Shown: piece after piece, positions 37,693 through 50,400 of the stretch
Position numbering within the stretch: position 1 is the stretch's first letter
Layout of the letters: each line of letters starts with the position of its first letter
DNA from: Paulownia fortunei
Taxonomy: Eukaryota > Streptophyta > Magnoliopsida > Lamiales > Paulowniaceae
DNA: 64,000 nucleotides
Assembly (NCBI GenBank): GCA_019321725.1
Contig: CM033116.1
Location: 18,559,869-18,623,868, forward strand
Direction: 5' to 3'
The notes under the pieces: model-generated
Databases searched by the model: none
The model's input: only the letters and a program-made list of their open reading frames with translations
Told to the model about the DNA's origin: nothing
Program-made: the position numbers and the translations under genes

Positions 37693-40600
37693 TCAAATCT
37701 TTTGGCCCTCTAGCCAACGAGAATAAAACTCCAACGCCTCATGTGGTTTGTATTCTGGTACAGTGTGTCCAGCCCCCTGCATGGTTGAGATTTGAAAGTC
37801 AGTATAATGGACTCCTTCGTGCTCTTGGATAACATTCGTGCTATTTGAGGAAGTTAGACTTATTCCTACTGCTAGTCAGTAGAAAGTTCCAAGTGTACAT
37901 ACCTTTATAGTGAGAAAGGTGAGATTGTTTTCGTAACCTTGAATGTACCTGTGTGCATAAAACAGCAAACAAATTGGTTGATTTGGTTAAATTTTCACCT
38001 AAAAAACTGATGAAGTCATTGCGCATGTTCACGAAAGCAAAGGCAGTGTTACCATCTAGAGGAAGTACAAACTTAAAATTAATGACATTGGTTTGTGACA
38101 TACCCAGCAACTTGGTTTTTCACAATCCAAGGCCTCCACTCATCTACGGTTTTATATCCAACCGATCTTGTCCAGGCTTCACTTCCCGTAAATGGAACAC
38201 ACATATCATGATCCCCACTGCCAGAAAACAAAGTAAGCATGTGTAGTCCTTGAACTAGTTATACTGTTGCATATGAATTCGGCTTTTTGAGCTCTTTCTT
38301 TCTGTGGGTTGGTTCATGAAGCAGGGCAAACACATTTTAATAGATACCAAAATCAATTTTCACTAATAAGTGTTTGGTGCTCCAGTGTCAAGAAAGTTTC
38401 AGAGCTAAGGGATCTTAGCTTATGCAATCTAAACTGCAATTATCCAGCTACAGATGTTGACACTATAATATTCCAGAACTTCGTTTCCTCTTACCCCAAC
38501 TTCAGTGCATAGAGTCGTTCATGCCTAAAGTTTTTGGAAAATAGTTTCTCCAACATCAGACTTGTTCCAGGCATAGGATTGGATCATACATTATCAAATA
38601 ACTAATACTTTGCTAGTAAACATGAACCTAAAATGGCTTTGTCTACTCAGATAGAAGAGATGATATTAGTTGGTTGGACATACAGATAGAAGCAACTATT
38701 GCCTGGTTTATGAAGGAGAAATTTTTTCTCATTGTTCTTCAAAAAGTTGGAGAAAACTCAAAATGCTCATTTGAACTTTGATAATGAGATGTTTTCAAAT
38801 CAGCACCAAAAAAATGGCAAAAGGCTCAGCCAGGAAGTCCTACCTCCTGGATGTACTTAATTCATGTCTTTCTTGGCTTATAAAGAGTTCAGAAACTACA
38901 GAGATATCCTAGAAAGCCATCTTTCTTTTAGCTGTTTGAGTCTCTATTTGATTGATCAATGTGTGAAATTCTGAATCCATAGTAGTAATTGGATCAGAAT
39001 GGTCTCTGGATTGAACAGAAGATTTTGGGGGTGGGGTGGGGCGAGGAGGCACCTTAAACAATTTCCACTACTACCCGAGTGGCATGCTTTGAAATGACTA
39101 AAGCCAGAATAGGAGCATGGTGATAGCTCTCAGTTTTCATTTCTTTACTTTCTTTATTCATCAAAAACCATAATTTACACATTGTTAACACAAAGGAAAC
39201 TTCATATTTTACTGGTATCAGATCACCAAGAATGTCGGCTCTTAAATTTTTCACCTCATACATTTTTCATAATCCGGCAAATGGTTCCCTCAGTGGATTA
39301 AAACAGGGTTGCATAAACAAGAGTAAGAAAGATCACTAGCCTTAATTGCCATGAGAGTTGCTATTAAATAACTTACCATCTCACTCCTCATTTTTGGTGA
39401 TCTGAGCATTTATTAATAAACAAACACCGCCTCTTCACTTCTCGACTTAGAAATAATAAATGTAAGGATAATATCAGTTATATATTATTCTATTTACCTG
39501 TATATGAGGGCTCGATACCCCCGTGATGTGAGGTTCTTGTGATATTTGATCATGCTCCCAGCATCATGATAAAATGAAATTCTGTCTGTGCACAGCTCCC
39601 AGTCACCAGCTACATTTGCCTGGTGCCAATATGATTTTAGTTTACTGCTTCAAAAAGAAACTCAACTAGAGATTATAAATCTTACACTTTCAGCATGAAT
39701 CGCTTTCCTAACTGCTTCATTGTTCAGCCATGCATTTGCAACTTCATCATCCTACATGTTTTATCCAAATAATAGGACTGTAAGATGTTAATCTTAATAA
39801 GGCATTCAGAAATATGAAGCCGAAGAACTTAGCAAGTTGCGCATTGCACACTACACACTTGATAAGTTATATCCAGATCTTTGAACCACTAAACAAAACT
39901 TGAGTGGGTGACATAATGCAATTTCTCATTGGATCAATGTAACAAATAAAGGGGATACAAATTTTTGTACAACAGCAAGAAGAGATTATGCTGATAATAC
40001 AGCTCTAGGTTTAATGTTTTGCCTCTCCAAAGCACCAGAGACTCACTGACAAATCACTAACCAAATATACAAGTTCAAGTATTTCTTATACATTTTTGGA
40101 CAGATCTGCACTACAGTGACTTGAGATTGATTCCTTTAGATAAATAATCTGAAAAGGATTGAATTGAGATTGCATTATAAGGATGCAAACAGTTATCATT
40201 AAAAGAAGATCACAGTGGCTCAGATGCAGCTCAATAACTTCATGCAATTCCCCACTCTTTCCTTTCAATTATCTGAACATAACAACCACCATCTATAGTT
40301 ATTACTTACTTAGGAAATATCTTTAATCCAAGTAATCATGAAATGATATAATAGCAGTTTTTTTAAGTTGATATATATTGGCCAAACAGATAAATTACTA
40401 TGTTCACTATGTAAGATCACTAAACAAACTGGAACAACGTTTTCTAATATTGCTTACAATATAACATGAAAAAGGGAAATATAAGAGAGTAGAAAATCTG
40501 CCAGCGAAATGAAGAAGGGCTTCTTGGAAATAAGAACTGGAAATATATAATTTTGCTAGAAGTTTGACAAATAAGCAGGTGTTATTTTTTTTCCTTTTAC

Positions 40601-43600
40601 ATTTCATAGAGATCATGATTTGGCATTAGAGAGCGGATGCTGATGAGGTCATCATTGTGCAAAACTTTTGAGTACAACTGAAAAAATTGACTTACAAAAT
40701 CCTAACCCAAAATTATCTAGGAGAACCTTTTGGAACAAATCATGCTTAAAATAAATATCAGGTACTAGAGAAAGTAAGTGTGTGTTACTTACAGTGCATG
40801 GGACATTCTCGCCATTCAGAAGTTGCGGCCAAGTTGGGACATATCCATCTCTTACAGGAGCTCTAAGAGGCCAGGCACGGCCAAACATTCTTTTTCTAAC
40901 AGGTAAGGGCCTTTCCGTCTCACCTAATCTCCTGAAGCTTAGCGGCAACTTCATGTTCTCAAGTCGAATTTTACTTAGTGTGCCATGATAGCAGGGCTCA
41001 AGAATGTCATATATGTTTAGGCCCTCGATTTCCTGAAATGACTCAAAATGTAAAACTGAATATAACAGGAAGATAAAATTGTAGAAACTAGAAAGTAACC
41101 ATCTTACATTATCAACTTTTGCAAGCTTGTTTTCACAATTCTCACTCATAGGATTGTAGTAGTTACCCTGGCATTCAGCATTAACCGCCTGCAAAATGAA
41201 GCAGGAACCATGAGAATATTGCAGCTAAAAGATGCATATATTCATTCTAAAACTTTCATTCTCCATTTGTTTCAAATTTTTAGCAGGTAATAAATGCTTT
41301 TAGAAACATGCACTGAAGAATCTAATTCTGTTCAATTCAAGATACTAATATGCAAAGTTTTAGTTATATTTTTTCATTAAACACAAATAGCACAGGAGGT
41401 AAAGTATTAGCTGTAAAAAGTAGTTATTTTTCTAAAAGATTTTTGATTGATTAGGATTTTTCTTCATTGTAGAGAAGGAACTTCACCATAAATTTTGTTT
41501 ATAACCCACAAAAAATTTTCTTGTATCATCGAGCTTGCTAGTATTCATGATATCATCCATGATTTTGACAAATGGGTAAGCTAAAATCCTTTGTTGAAGT
41601 CTCACTTTATAAAACTGTTATCACAGAACATCTCAGGGGTTCTATTTATCAAGGTTTAGTCTTTCTATGTTCTTGTCCATTAAGTCCTTCATGGTCTTAA
41701 AAAGGACCCTACACTTAGTTCCATTGTTTTTTATCCTTCCATCTTGACCATAATTTCAATCAAAGCAAGTATGGTCCATCATATTCATTCAACATTGTCA
41801 TTTTGACCTCATTTATCTTCATCAATCTTTGGCAAGTAATATTATTAGTGGCTCTTCTTTGCTCCAATTTGCTTGAGTTCTCAAAAATAGACCCCAGTTC
41901 TCTTCTTTTTCTCTCCTTTCTTCCCCTGTCTTTCTTGGACAAGCCTTCTCCTTTCCTAATAGCCTATATCTTTCACAGAATAATTACATTACTTAAACAG
42001 CTCCTTCCTTTGCAAGCATGCAATGCCAACTCATAATAAATCTTACCCTGGATACCATGGATAAAGTATTGCTGCGTTAGATCTCAATAGTCATGGGGAA
42101 TAAAGAGTAGTTCCTTCATTGACAATCGCTATATTTTTCATAGCAGATGCTGTCAAGCAGGCTTCTCATCATTTTATGAGTTGATCTCAGACTTGTCACA
42201 CGCAAGAAACAAAAGGATTTGGATATCTTCCTGGTACCTTGTAATATAATCTGTGATTTTTCCAACAGTCTAGACCTTCATATAAATTATTTTGGAAACT
42301 AATCAACTAACTGACGCAAGACTCAGCAAACCAGTTCAGCATTTACAATTCCCTGCAGAGGTAATTCAACTTTTTGTTCTTCCAAACACAAATGAGTTGC
42401 TGTGGGTCAAGCAGAGAAGCAGAAGAACATGCCTTAGCACTCAGTGTTGCAGAACTCACTTGGGTACAACATAAGGCCAATGAACATCTCCTACAATCTA
42501 GGCCTTCACTAAAGGTCTGAGTCTAGTAGACACATCAAAATTGACTAACATTTCTTTTAGAGAGGAAGTTGCTGTCTCATCAGTCATTTTACCACAAAGC
42601 CAACTTCATAGTGATATATTAACCAAAGGTCCGCCTGCAGCAAAGTTGTCTTTTATTCTTGTCAACCTTTGGCTTCATGCTTCAGGGTCAAACTGAGGAA
42701 GTCTGTTAGCTCTCAACCCAAACCAGCTCAAGAGAAGAAATTTTGATTGATACAGACAATTATAGATTCCAACATCTTAGAAAAATTGCAGAGAACCTTA
42801 ACGACAATGTTTTGTGTCTTATGGATAATTCATTACATAATAATAACAAAAGCAGACATTTTTCTTTCCTCTTCAATTGAATGAGTGGATTTGCCACGAG
42901 CAGATGACAGAACTTGCAGGAAACCTCAAAGACATGCAGGATAAGCAAGATAAAATTATTTCATCCAGCTTACAAGTTAATATATTGTTATGAAAGGAAT
43001 AAGGTACTGCTGAGAGGCATGGCTTATCTTGTGGGTTGAAAGCATGATTCAATGCTCAACCATCGGATTTTCTAGCATATTGGTGTTTCTACAGACAGCG
43101 AGATTTTACATAACCTTCAAAAGCATAAGAGAGATTCAACACAATGCAAATCTTCATGATGGTTATGATAACAGGTGCGGCTAATCTTCCACCATATTTT
43201 TCATTTGATTTTCCCATTTTCAATCAATAGAATGAGTAACATACATGGAGAACAATGTGTAATTGTTTCCTCACAGACTAAGACAAACTTTTGGCCTTTC
43301 ATATTACTTCATAAGATTAAACACAAAATCGTTGACCATAAATATTCAAAATTCAGGAATTAACAGGAGAAACCAGCACAATCCATCATAAAGAATTCAG
43401 TATCTGGAAAAGCACGAACATACAAGCACAACCCAAAGTAGGTAAACCTTTTCTTCCTATCATTAATTAATACTAACATGAACATACAACAGAAACAGCA
43501 TGCTTGAAGTGCTTTAGCCAGAATATGAATCAATATAGCACTTACACGACATAAACAAGGAAATAGAGCTACATACCTCAAAAAGTTCATCTGATATAAG

Positions 43601-45599
43601 ACCCATTCCATGTGCAAATGGTACAAGAGCATTGCCATCAAACACATCATCTGCAACTCCATTTCCCACCATGTACCCCTGTAATTTAAGAATTTACTTG
43701 CTGCAAATTCTACGCTCAACAGATGGACTTTTAATATGTAATACCTTAAGGTTGAGAACGGGCTTTACACCAGCATCAATTCCTACAGAATTGAGAGAAC
43801 CAAATTAGTTCGTACAACCTCAATAAAGATCACTTCACATGTTATAAATAATTACCTTTAGCTACTTCATAAGCCAAAGTCGGCACATAAACTCCAGCAT
43901 ATGATTCTCCAGATATATAAAATGGATTTGACAGGAATTCTGGGTAGAGCTCAAACCACTAGCCAGATGATATACAAAGTTAATGGTGGTTAAAGTCAGA
44001 TGGAAAGAGAAAACCTATATTACGATGTGCAGAGTAGAAATATGAAACTTCATACAGTTTAACAATTGCACCTTGAGGAGAAATATATGGGAGTCAGAAG
44101 CAGTCTTTAAGTCTCCTGTTTTGTAGTCAGATTCATTTCCTGAGTAAGATAATCCAACACCAGCAGGGGAGTCTAAATATATAATGCTAGATACCTGGAA
44201 TGCCAAAGTGATTTTCAAAGTTGGAATCTAGTAAGTACATAGAAATACAATTGATATCAAGCACATAGATAAACCTTCCACGGTGCGCATACACACAAAA
44301 AAAAACAAGATTTGATCAATAACACTAAAAATCATAACCTTGGACCAACTGTATGGATTGAGATGCAGGGTGGGAAGGCCGCCACGTAGCTTTCCCGCCT
44401 CAAAATTGAAGGGACCTGCAATTACAAGTATAAAGAAAATATTTATCAACAATGGAAACCAAAAGGAAGTAATCTCTCTCTCTCTCTCCTCTTTTTTTTT
44501 TTTGGTTTTGTTTTGAAATTGACAATACGCATGTTTAGTTTATCACTGAAAGCAAATCCTTATAATTACATCAACCAAAACCAAAGTTACTGCTTGCTAA
44601 TACCAAACTTTTAAGAATAACTATTCATGGCTGAACTCTAAGGTAGCTAGAAGGAAAAACTCAGAAAGATTAATTCAAAACATTGGTCTTTTACTTGCCA
44701 TGTAATAAAAGACATCATTCATGGTTTATGAATACCATTACTCAAGAAAACAAAATAGAAAACTTCATGAATGAACTTCTAATATCACCAAACAGATCAG
44801 CACTGATTCATTTTGGATCCTGTGGCAAACATTGATAATGTCTCTCACTCCATATCGTATAAGATTTCTAACTAATTCGCAAATCTAATCTGAAAATTCA
44901 CCAATAACTTTCATTAACCGCATGACCATACATATCGAAATCAATTGATGGCGGAACACCCTTTCAATCAAAGCCCCATAGAACATTCAACAAAGATAGC
45001 ACCTATGCCTTCTACCAAACACGATAGAGAGATTTTTACCTACAACGTAGCTTCTATAAAAGGCTCAAAACTCATAATCTTTTTGTAAAAAGACAGCATT
45101 TTTTAAAATACCAAGTCCTATTGCATTACCCCAACTCAAAATCTAAAACAAGAAAAAGAGTGAAGCTCCCATTACCATGCTCATAAACGAACCCATCAAA
45201 GCTAGAGCACCCTGGACCACCATTAAGCCAGAGAACAATAGGGTCCTTGGATGGATTCCTTTCAGACTCAACAAAGTAGTAGTACAATTTCTTCCCATAA
45301 GTTTCATCTATGGTCACATACCTGTAACCCCCAAAAAGAAAAACACGTATAGTTACAAAGACCCTTTACCCAGAACAAGAAAATACATCCAAGAAACACG
45401 AAAAATTCAAAATAAAAATAAAAAATGAAGAGTCTTTCTTATCTTACCCTGAATAATGTTTGGAAGGAAAACTGCCATCAAAACCTGGAATGTCTGTAAC
45501 AAGAGCAACTTCAGGTGCTGATGAAGCTGGGTTGGAGCTCAATGCAATTTGAATTAAGATGAGTGTTAAATAGTAGTAGAACAAGCGAGAATTTCTCAT
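37693..45599 (-). CDS. Serine carboxypeptidase-like protein (SCPL20/21 type)
   Basis: Fourteen exons on the minus strand: 45448-45599, 45176-45321, 44339-44415, 44072-44194, 43856-43958, 43745-43782, 43577-43678, 41108-41188, 40793-41032, 39686-39751, 39498-39619, 38104-38217, 37903-37948 and 37693-37776. Introns are GT-AG and phases close to 497 residues. The ATG at 45599 starts a signal peptide ([20 protein letters not shown]), so the protein enters the secretory pathway. An upstream in-frame ATG at 45722 would bury that signal. S10 family marks are [18 protein letters not shown] with nucleophile S185, GDHDMCVPF with the acid (D419/D421 region) and GAGHTVPEY with H474. The triad looks intact. 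Such enzymes remove C-terminal residues in vacuole or apoplast, or act as acyltransferases; the substrate is unknown. The same neighbour order (SCPL21, PARN-like, CRM) is recalled from Arabidopsis chromosome 3. Confidence 0.93.
42290..42720 (+). pseudogene. Ty1/Copia RNase H fragment inside SCPL intron 7
   Basis: From 42407 the + strand reads [20 protein letters not shown], the conserved Copia RNase H signature (SS.EAEY.AL...AEL.W). Further on are SRHIKID and [11 protein letters not shown], matching the usual RTKHI.ID and DILTKPLP motifs, interrupted by stops and frame changes. It is a decayed piece of a pol gene, antisense to the host gene, in the 2.4-kb intron 41189-43576. It is not functional. 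Confidence 0.75.
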
Positions 45600-46247
45600 G
45601 TTGAATATGGAAAAACAGGAGGGGGTTTGAATTAATTCTCTCCTGAATTCCAACAAAGTGGAGAGCGGGGCTTTAATAACTGGAAGAAAGTATATCTTGA
45701 CTTTAGTTTGCTTACAAGGCAAGAGTGCATGGAGTTAAAGTGGGCGGAAAGTCCGGATATTTCAACGGCCCATGGGTGGGGCTACGTGTGGTTATTTTAT
45801 GCTGTTTTGGAATAACATGTTTTGTTTCGAGAGAATGAAAGGTATACTTTGTTTGGTTTCTTTTGTCCTAATATTTTTGTTCCCCATAAGTAAAATGTGT
45901 TTGGAAAAGTTGGATATTTCAACGGCCCATGGTGGTTGAGTGGTGATGTGGTCCAACGGAACTTTTTTATTTTTCAGGAAACGATGGCAATAATTATTTT
46001 TGCGGACAATACAAATAAATAGTTAAGTGTATTCGAGTTGTTTCTAAGATAATTCTGACGCTCAATTCAGTAACAGAGTGAGAAATAATTAATAAAAGAT
46101 TGATAAAAAATTAAAAATCGTAAATATCTAATGTAAAAAGTTGGCGATCCTCATTTAATGATATAGAGAATATATTTATAAGTGTTTATTATAAGGTTTG
46201 AGCCCTATAGGCCCTTTGCTTATCTTAAATATAGTGGGTCTATATTT

Positions 46248-47787
46248 TGATAAGTTGATTTTATACCAACAAATTAAATACGTCTAGACTAATAATTTGA
46301 TTGATCTCAAATAATTTATTTAGTTTTTATGCATGTTTTGATGCATTACAAAATAACTCTTCAAAATTCAAGTCAAGAAGGAAATAAGGGACAAAACAAG
46401 GCAAAAATATGAAAAAGATGAAGGCATGCTGCAGCATAATCATACCATGGCACGACATGGCCTAAAAATGAAGAAAAGCAAGCATAAAGGTGCATGTCGC
46501 GGCATGGTATGAGCATGCCCTGGCATGCTAGTCCAGTAGCCAGCATGCTGCGAGCATACCCTAGCATGGTTTTAGTATGCCCTGACATGGTCTGAACATG
46601 CCCCAACATGGTCGTATTTCCTACGCTTGGTCTATTTTTTCTTGTCACCCAATTTTAAGGGAATAAATGAGATATGATGGGAGACATTTGAATCAAATTA
46701 TATGAGTTAAAAAGTATGTCATTAAAGAAAGTAAAAAAAAAAAGACTAGAAAGAGGGGAAATGATTGCTAAAAGAGGAAATAAGATGGCTAAAAAATGGA
46801 TTGGCTATAACTTGCAAAAAAGAGAGAGTTTTGGTGGAGATAAAAAGGAGAGAACAAACAAGAAGAAGAGGAGGGCGATTTCAGGGGTTCTTTTGAAAAC
46901 TCTTGGGAGAAGACAAAAAGAGTAGTCATCTTGAAAAGTTGAGGAGAAGATTTGTTTCAACAAAAAAAAAATCATTTTTGGAGACAATGAGAGCTTCAAC
47001 CATTCCCCCTACTTCACAAATTGGTAAACAATTTTCATGCTCTTTCTTATATATTTTTTGAAATTATATTCATCTATGATGAACTACATTTTTTTTTCTA
47101 GAGAATGATGTAACCTAATTTGATCATATGTTATGAGTTTCAAACATTATTAGTTCAAGTTAGTTATTTTGTTTGTGTTATCATTTAGTATTGCATCTTG
47201 ATTATTTGACTATTAATTGAGATTGTTTGATGTATGAGATTCGATACTCGAGAAAGAGAAGATTATACATGATCATAAGAATAACACAACCTAGAAATCA
47301 TTTGAGTTGAGAAGCTTATAAAACCTTTGAAGTTTTGAAGAAAAAATTATTGAACTTTTATAAAGTTTTATTCTTGGATTTTTATAGGGATATCAAAATT
47401 CATGTTGTAACTCTTAATCAATTTGACACTCGAGAGAGGGAATTGATGAATATAAAAAATTTTAACTACCATGTATTGTACTTGAATAGATATGTTTTGG
47501 AAAGAAGAACATATTTGATAATTAGGTGAGTCATTTTTCTAGAATTTCTTACTCATAAGGTGTTGTTGTATTATTTCTAAAAACTCCACTATTTCATTTT
47601 CATTTTGTTATCTTACTCTACTTTGTTTACCAATCATCATTTGATTTTTTAGATAAAATTGAGACTATTTAAACTATGACACTTGATGTAATTTTTTATT
47701 ACAATCCTTATGGATACGATACTCAACTCACCGTCTTATTAAAACTTGACACTGTGTACTTGCAGTTTATAAAATAATTCACGAACA
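46248..47787 (+). mobile_element. Solo LTR of a Ty3/Gypsy-type retrotransposon
   Basis: The 1.54-kb block starts TGATAAGTTGATTTTATACC and ends TTCACGAACA. Near its end, CTTATGGATACGATACTCAA and TTGACACTGTGTACTTGCAG match the 3' part of plant Gypsy LTRs as I recall them. TCTAT stands directly after it (47788-47792) and also at 46239-46243, four bases before the left end. It interrupts the left LTR of the surrounding element: 46239-46243 joined to 47793 onward aligns with 51360-51421. Only one LTR copy is present, so recombination probably removed the body. Confidence 0.6.
46395..46610. repeat. Degenerate GCATG-rich minisatellite
   Basis: The words CATGGTATGAGCATGCCCTG, CATGCTGCGAGCATACCCTAG and CATGGTCTGAACATGCCCC recur about every 20-24 bases. 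The block is much GC-richer than the flanks. An open frame on the minus strand simply follows this repeat. Confidence 0.6.
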
Positions 47788-47904
47788 TCTATGCTCTGTT
47801 GGGCTAGAATTTAATACCCCAACTTTCGAGCGAGTTGATGCAAGCACAATTTAGTTGGAAGTTAGTAATTTTGGGTAGAACTACTGACTTTTTGTTTTTT
47901 TGGA

Positions 47905-48115
47905 TGAAATAGGCCTTCCGAGCAAGGCCATCGAGGTGAAGTCACTCGAGCGAGGCATTTCGAGTGAGGCTATCCTACAAGGCCATCAGGGTGAGGCCTT
48001 CCAGACGAGATCATATGAGTGAGGCCATCCTAGCGATGCTATCCATGTGAGGCCATTCAGGCAAGCCCATCCTGGCGAGGCCTTCTGGACGAGGCCAACT
48101 GGGAGAGGTCGGCTC
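47905..48115. repeat. Degenerate GCGAGGCCATCC minisatellite
   Basis: GAGGCCATC, GAGGCTATC, GAGGCCTTC and similar words recur every 13-26 bases over about 200 bp. It is GC-rich and belongs to the internal region of the LTR-flanked element. Confidence 0.65.
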
Positions 48116-48119
48116 GAAG

Positions 48120-50130
48120 TTGGGCGACAAAGTTTTAGCTCCGCCTTATCTTTTTGACCTCGTCTATTGAGAAGTTTTGATTTTCCAACTTCCATCATTA
48201 AATTCATCAATTTTCAATTAGAATGATTTTTATTTATTTTATGAAGGAAAATAAATTATGTGAAATGAGTTTGATTTTAGTCGATAATCTCAAGGAAGGA
48301 ATTTGTGATCTCCGGGCCAACTACAACTTTCTTGTCCTCAAAGGAGTTGTTCTTATTTCCAGAGGTAGACTTTAATTGATAATTTCGAAGAATGAATTCG
48401 TGATGTCCATGGCCAACTATAGATTTCTTGGCCTTGGGGAAGCCACATCAATTTTTGGGGCTATTTAAGAATTTTCTAACTTGTTATGCAATATCAACAA
48501 TCGATTCTTTCACAGTGCATTTCACAATGTAATTGGTTACTAGGAATAGAAAATATATATTCATTCTATTCATGATGAAATTGATGTAAAAATAAATTGC
48601 ATAAATAATTTTACCTCTTTGGTTTCATGAGAGAGAGATTTTTGCACCTTTGTTATAATAATTAACTTTTTTTCAAATTGATAGTTTTTGCTGGAGTAGT
48701 CTACTCGTTATTATCTTTGTTGTCAACTCTCTTTCATTATTTTCAAGTTGTTGGCGTAATATTCATGAATCATCCTAAGGTCGCTCATAGCATCTTTGAT
48801 CCCTTCGGGAGTAGAGAACTTCATATTTGTATAGTTGCCTTGATTGGGGCATGAAGTTGGTTATAGTGCGGAGTTAGTTGATGCCTTCAATCAAGGTATG
48901 GAGCATTGATTCTTTGTGACATGATACAAATCTGGTTGATCGTTGGTCAAGTCTGTCGATCAAGATATAGTGTTGGTTTAATCCCCTCTTTATCTTTTCC
49001 TCAAGGTTGTACCAATTGTCATTTATCTTTATTTCTATTATCATCTTCACTTTATATATTCTTAAAGTTGGAGTCTTCTCTTTCTTGAATGGCTAAAATG
49101 ATAACGTTTCCACGAAAGATTGTGTGTGAGTAGCATAGTTTCTAACTTTCTATTTATTATGAAATCTTCTTGTCTTTGCTTAATCCTTAGCTTGGTAGAT
49201 GTTTAGATTTCTACGAGGAATTATGGCTAACAATGTTTTCGTTACTACTCGTAGGATAATTATTTTAAGGGATATGCTAAATTTTGCTTCATATGAATGC
49301 ACTATGAATGAAGGCTCTTGCTTTCGCATCAGATTGTGCTCCATTTGGATGCATTTGTCACTCCAAGGAAGGTGTTTGTCGCCAAACATGAGGAGTGCGC
49401 TCTAGGGGGTTATTTGTTGCTGGATTTCACGAGTGTGTTCCAAGTGGAGGCGTTTATCGCTGAACTTGAAGAAGACATCCTTGGAGAATATGTCTGTCAT
49501 TGTATTAGAAATAGTCTTAGGCGTACGCTTTCTCACCAGATGAACACTTGGACAGTTTTTGTTGCTACTTCCACCTTTAATCAAATCTTCCTCCCCAATA
49601 ACTTTTATTGCTTCTGTCTTGCTTTATTAGAGACTGGATAACCCCATAGTGCTCGCTCTAATTTAATGTTGGTTGTTTATCAAGGGGACATCTATGAGGG
49701 ACATGTATTCTACCAAATAGCCATCGGTGTTGAGCAGTATTGCAAGTTGTGTTGTATGGAACTTCTTCACTTCTTCAGATTCTACTGCACGTCATCATCG
49801 GGACAAAGATACTCGGTGTTGCTTTCGAGTACAAGCTTCTTTTCTTTTTTACTATCACTTTGGCTTGGTATTTTTATCTCGCTCTTTGGAAAGGGACTTA
49901 GCTTCTAACTTCCTCTCAATTGTCAATTTTCTTCTTCCATAGTTCTTCTTATTCGGGCTCTTCTCACATTATCTTGGTTTTTTTGGATATTGGGGATCCT
50001 GGCGTTGTTAGGATAGAGGCTACTAAAATTGTTAGGGCGGAAGCTTCTGACTCTTGAGCCCTTGTGGATAGATGCTTCTAATCCGTTGGGAAGTGAACTC
50101 CCGAGGCTATAAAGATAAACACTCCTAACT
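48120..50130. other. Internal region of the LTR-flanked element, no clear coding
   Basis: Moderate GC content and some open frames of about 70-107 codons on both strands (for example 49318-49641 +) give no recognisable gag or pol motifs. I read this as noncoding interior of the nested element. Confidence 0.4.
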
Positions 50131-50159
50131 TCAAAAGTCACTGGATGAGCTTCTGAGGC

Positions 50160-50400
50160 TACGAGGGTATGAGCTCGTTAAGCCGCAAGGGTGCAGGGGT
50201 GTGATGGCATGAATGCACAATGGTGCGAGGATACGTGGGTGCACAAGAGCGAGGATGCAAGGGCACAATGGCACTAGGATACAATGGCACACGGGCAAGA
50301 TGATGCAAGGGCATAATGGCACGAGGATGCAAGGGCAAGGTACGAGGATATAAGGGCGCGAGAATACAAAGGCATAAGGGTGCAAGCTCCTGGTGCCATG
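50160..50400. repeat. Degenerate GCACGAGGATGCAAGG minisatellite
   Basis: GATGCAAGGGCA, GATACAATGGCAC, GGCACGAGGAT and similar words repeat about every 10-20 bases. On the minus strand they give a periodic Pro/Cys/Leu/Ile frame that is a by-product of the repeat. Confidence 0.7.

Noticed and set aside
46373..46648. 91-codon minus-strand frame with repeating MLGHVQTMSGHTK-like words
   Set aside because: It follows the GCATG minisatellite within a solo LTR and has no homologous family that I know.
49318..49641. 107-codon + strand frame inside the LTR-flanked element, considered as gag
   Set aside because: There is no CCHC zinc knuckle, protease or RT motif, and it lies antisense to the inferred element direction.
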